Positions 63,680 to 64,000 of a DNA stretch of 64,000 nt are shown here, piece after piece. A model generated the notes under the pieces. The model ran no database searches. It had not been told where the DNA came from and was given only the letters and a program-made list of their open reading frames with translations. Location of the stretch: contig KN834751.1 in the NCBI GenBank assembly GCA_000827265.1, positions 767,877-831,876 of the forward strand, in the 5' to 3' direction. The translations under genes and the position numbers were made by a program. Position 1 is the first letter of the stretch. Every line of letters starts with the position of its first letter. The stretch is from Collybiopsis luxurians FD-317 M1. Taxonomy: Eukaryota > Basidiomycota > Agaricomycetes > Agaricales > Omphalotaceae.

Positions 63680-64000
63680 ATGCCTCGAGCTTCCAGCGGA
63701 AATAAGCAACAGTGCTCTATATGTGGTGATGCATTTGCTCCCAATGTGCTCAAAAGACATAAGACTGCCTGTCAACGTGCCGCCAATGAACAAAAATCTG
63801 CAGAGGATTTTCGCCGTAAACATTTAATGAAGATAGCAAAAACTACTGTTCTCGGTAATGTCTACACCTTTTAATATTATAGTTCCAACTCATTTACTCT
63901 ATTCCCAGCTTCTGATACATACAATATTCCTCTCGGTGATGTTGGAACTGGTGTCATTCAAAGCACACCATTTGACTCGGATTTTTTGGATTTGCATGAG
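63680..64000 (+). CDS. Plavaka-like transposon protein, 5' end (C2H2 zinc finger), partial
   Basis: Exon 1 (63680-63854) encodes MPRASSGNKQQCSICGDAFA followed by a C-terminal zinc-finger half with two Cys and the H/C ligands (CSICGDAFAPNVLKRHKTAC), then a basic helix. A 54-bp GT-AG intron leads to exon 2 (63909 to the window end), which is Asp/Thr/Ser-rich (SDTYNIPLGDVGTG). A single N-terminal finger of this kind followed by an acidic linker is how many Agaricomycete Plavaka-type proteins begin, so this is probably the start of a full gene running off the window. It has the same orientation as the 3' part seen at 1-1648. Confidence 0.6.

Overview
The window reads as nuclear DNA of a filamentous basidiomycete, most likely an Agaricomycete. 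The genes are dense, mostly split by many 45-65 bp GT-AG introns, and lie on both strands without operons. Families typical of mushroom-forming fungi are present: Plavaka-type transposon proteins, an F-box gene family, a GPI-anchored copper radical oxidase, a HET-domain protein and an AzgA purine permease. Exon models below were built by hand from splice signals, reading-frame continuity and protein similarity recalled from memory. No search was run.

Layout. 1-3739: the 3' part of a Plavaka-like transposon protein and a downstream companion gene. 3740-5649: repeats (tRNA-like head, minisatellite). 5650-7753: alpha-crystallin/HSP20-type protein with a very long disordered N-terminus. 8869-12273: tandem pair of F-box-like paralogues. 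12558-13177 (minus): a Gly/His-rich secreted protein, visible only after splicing four short exons. 14460-21039: GET1 (tail-anchored protein insertion), malate synthase (glyoxylate cycle) and an alpha/beta hydrolase. 21206-24384 (minus): two more F-box-like genes. 25030-27358: glyoxal-oxidase-type copper radical oxidase. 27758-27850: intron-containing tRNA-Gln(UUG). 28463-31307: a small secreted protein and a basic coiled-coil protein. 31869-34378 (minus): COQ8/ABC1 kinase, divergent from a tiny ORF. 35054-37363 (minus): aldehyde dehydrogenase with 15 exons. 38133-39732 (minus): NKAP-like RS-domain protein. 40006-41224 (minus): protein kinase, divergent from the AzgA-like purine permease (41381-44052, 17 exons). 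44873-47195 (minus): coiled-coil protein. 47364-48993: CFA-synthase-like methyltransferase.

From about 50.6 to 62.9 kb the sequence changes: it is AT-rich, strongly depleted in CpG, and full of TIR elements, including one inserted inside a relative. Two long intact reading frames sit in it: a multi-spanning membrane protein (51131-52468) and a HET-domain protein (61283-62875). At 63680 the 5' end of another Plavaka-like zinc-finger gene begins and runs off the window.

Points worth attention: the hidden Gly/His-rich secreted protein; five introns that need GC-AG splicing among about 94 inferred; 10-18 nt microexons in the permease and the aldehyde dehydrogenase; the CpG-poor island carrying intact genes; and the nested TIR elements. 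I saw no CRISPR, rRNA or bacterial-type operon.
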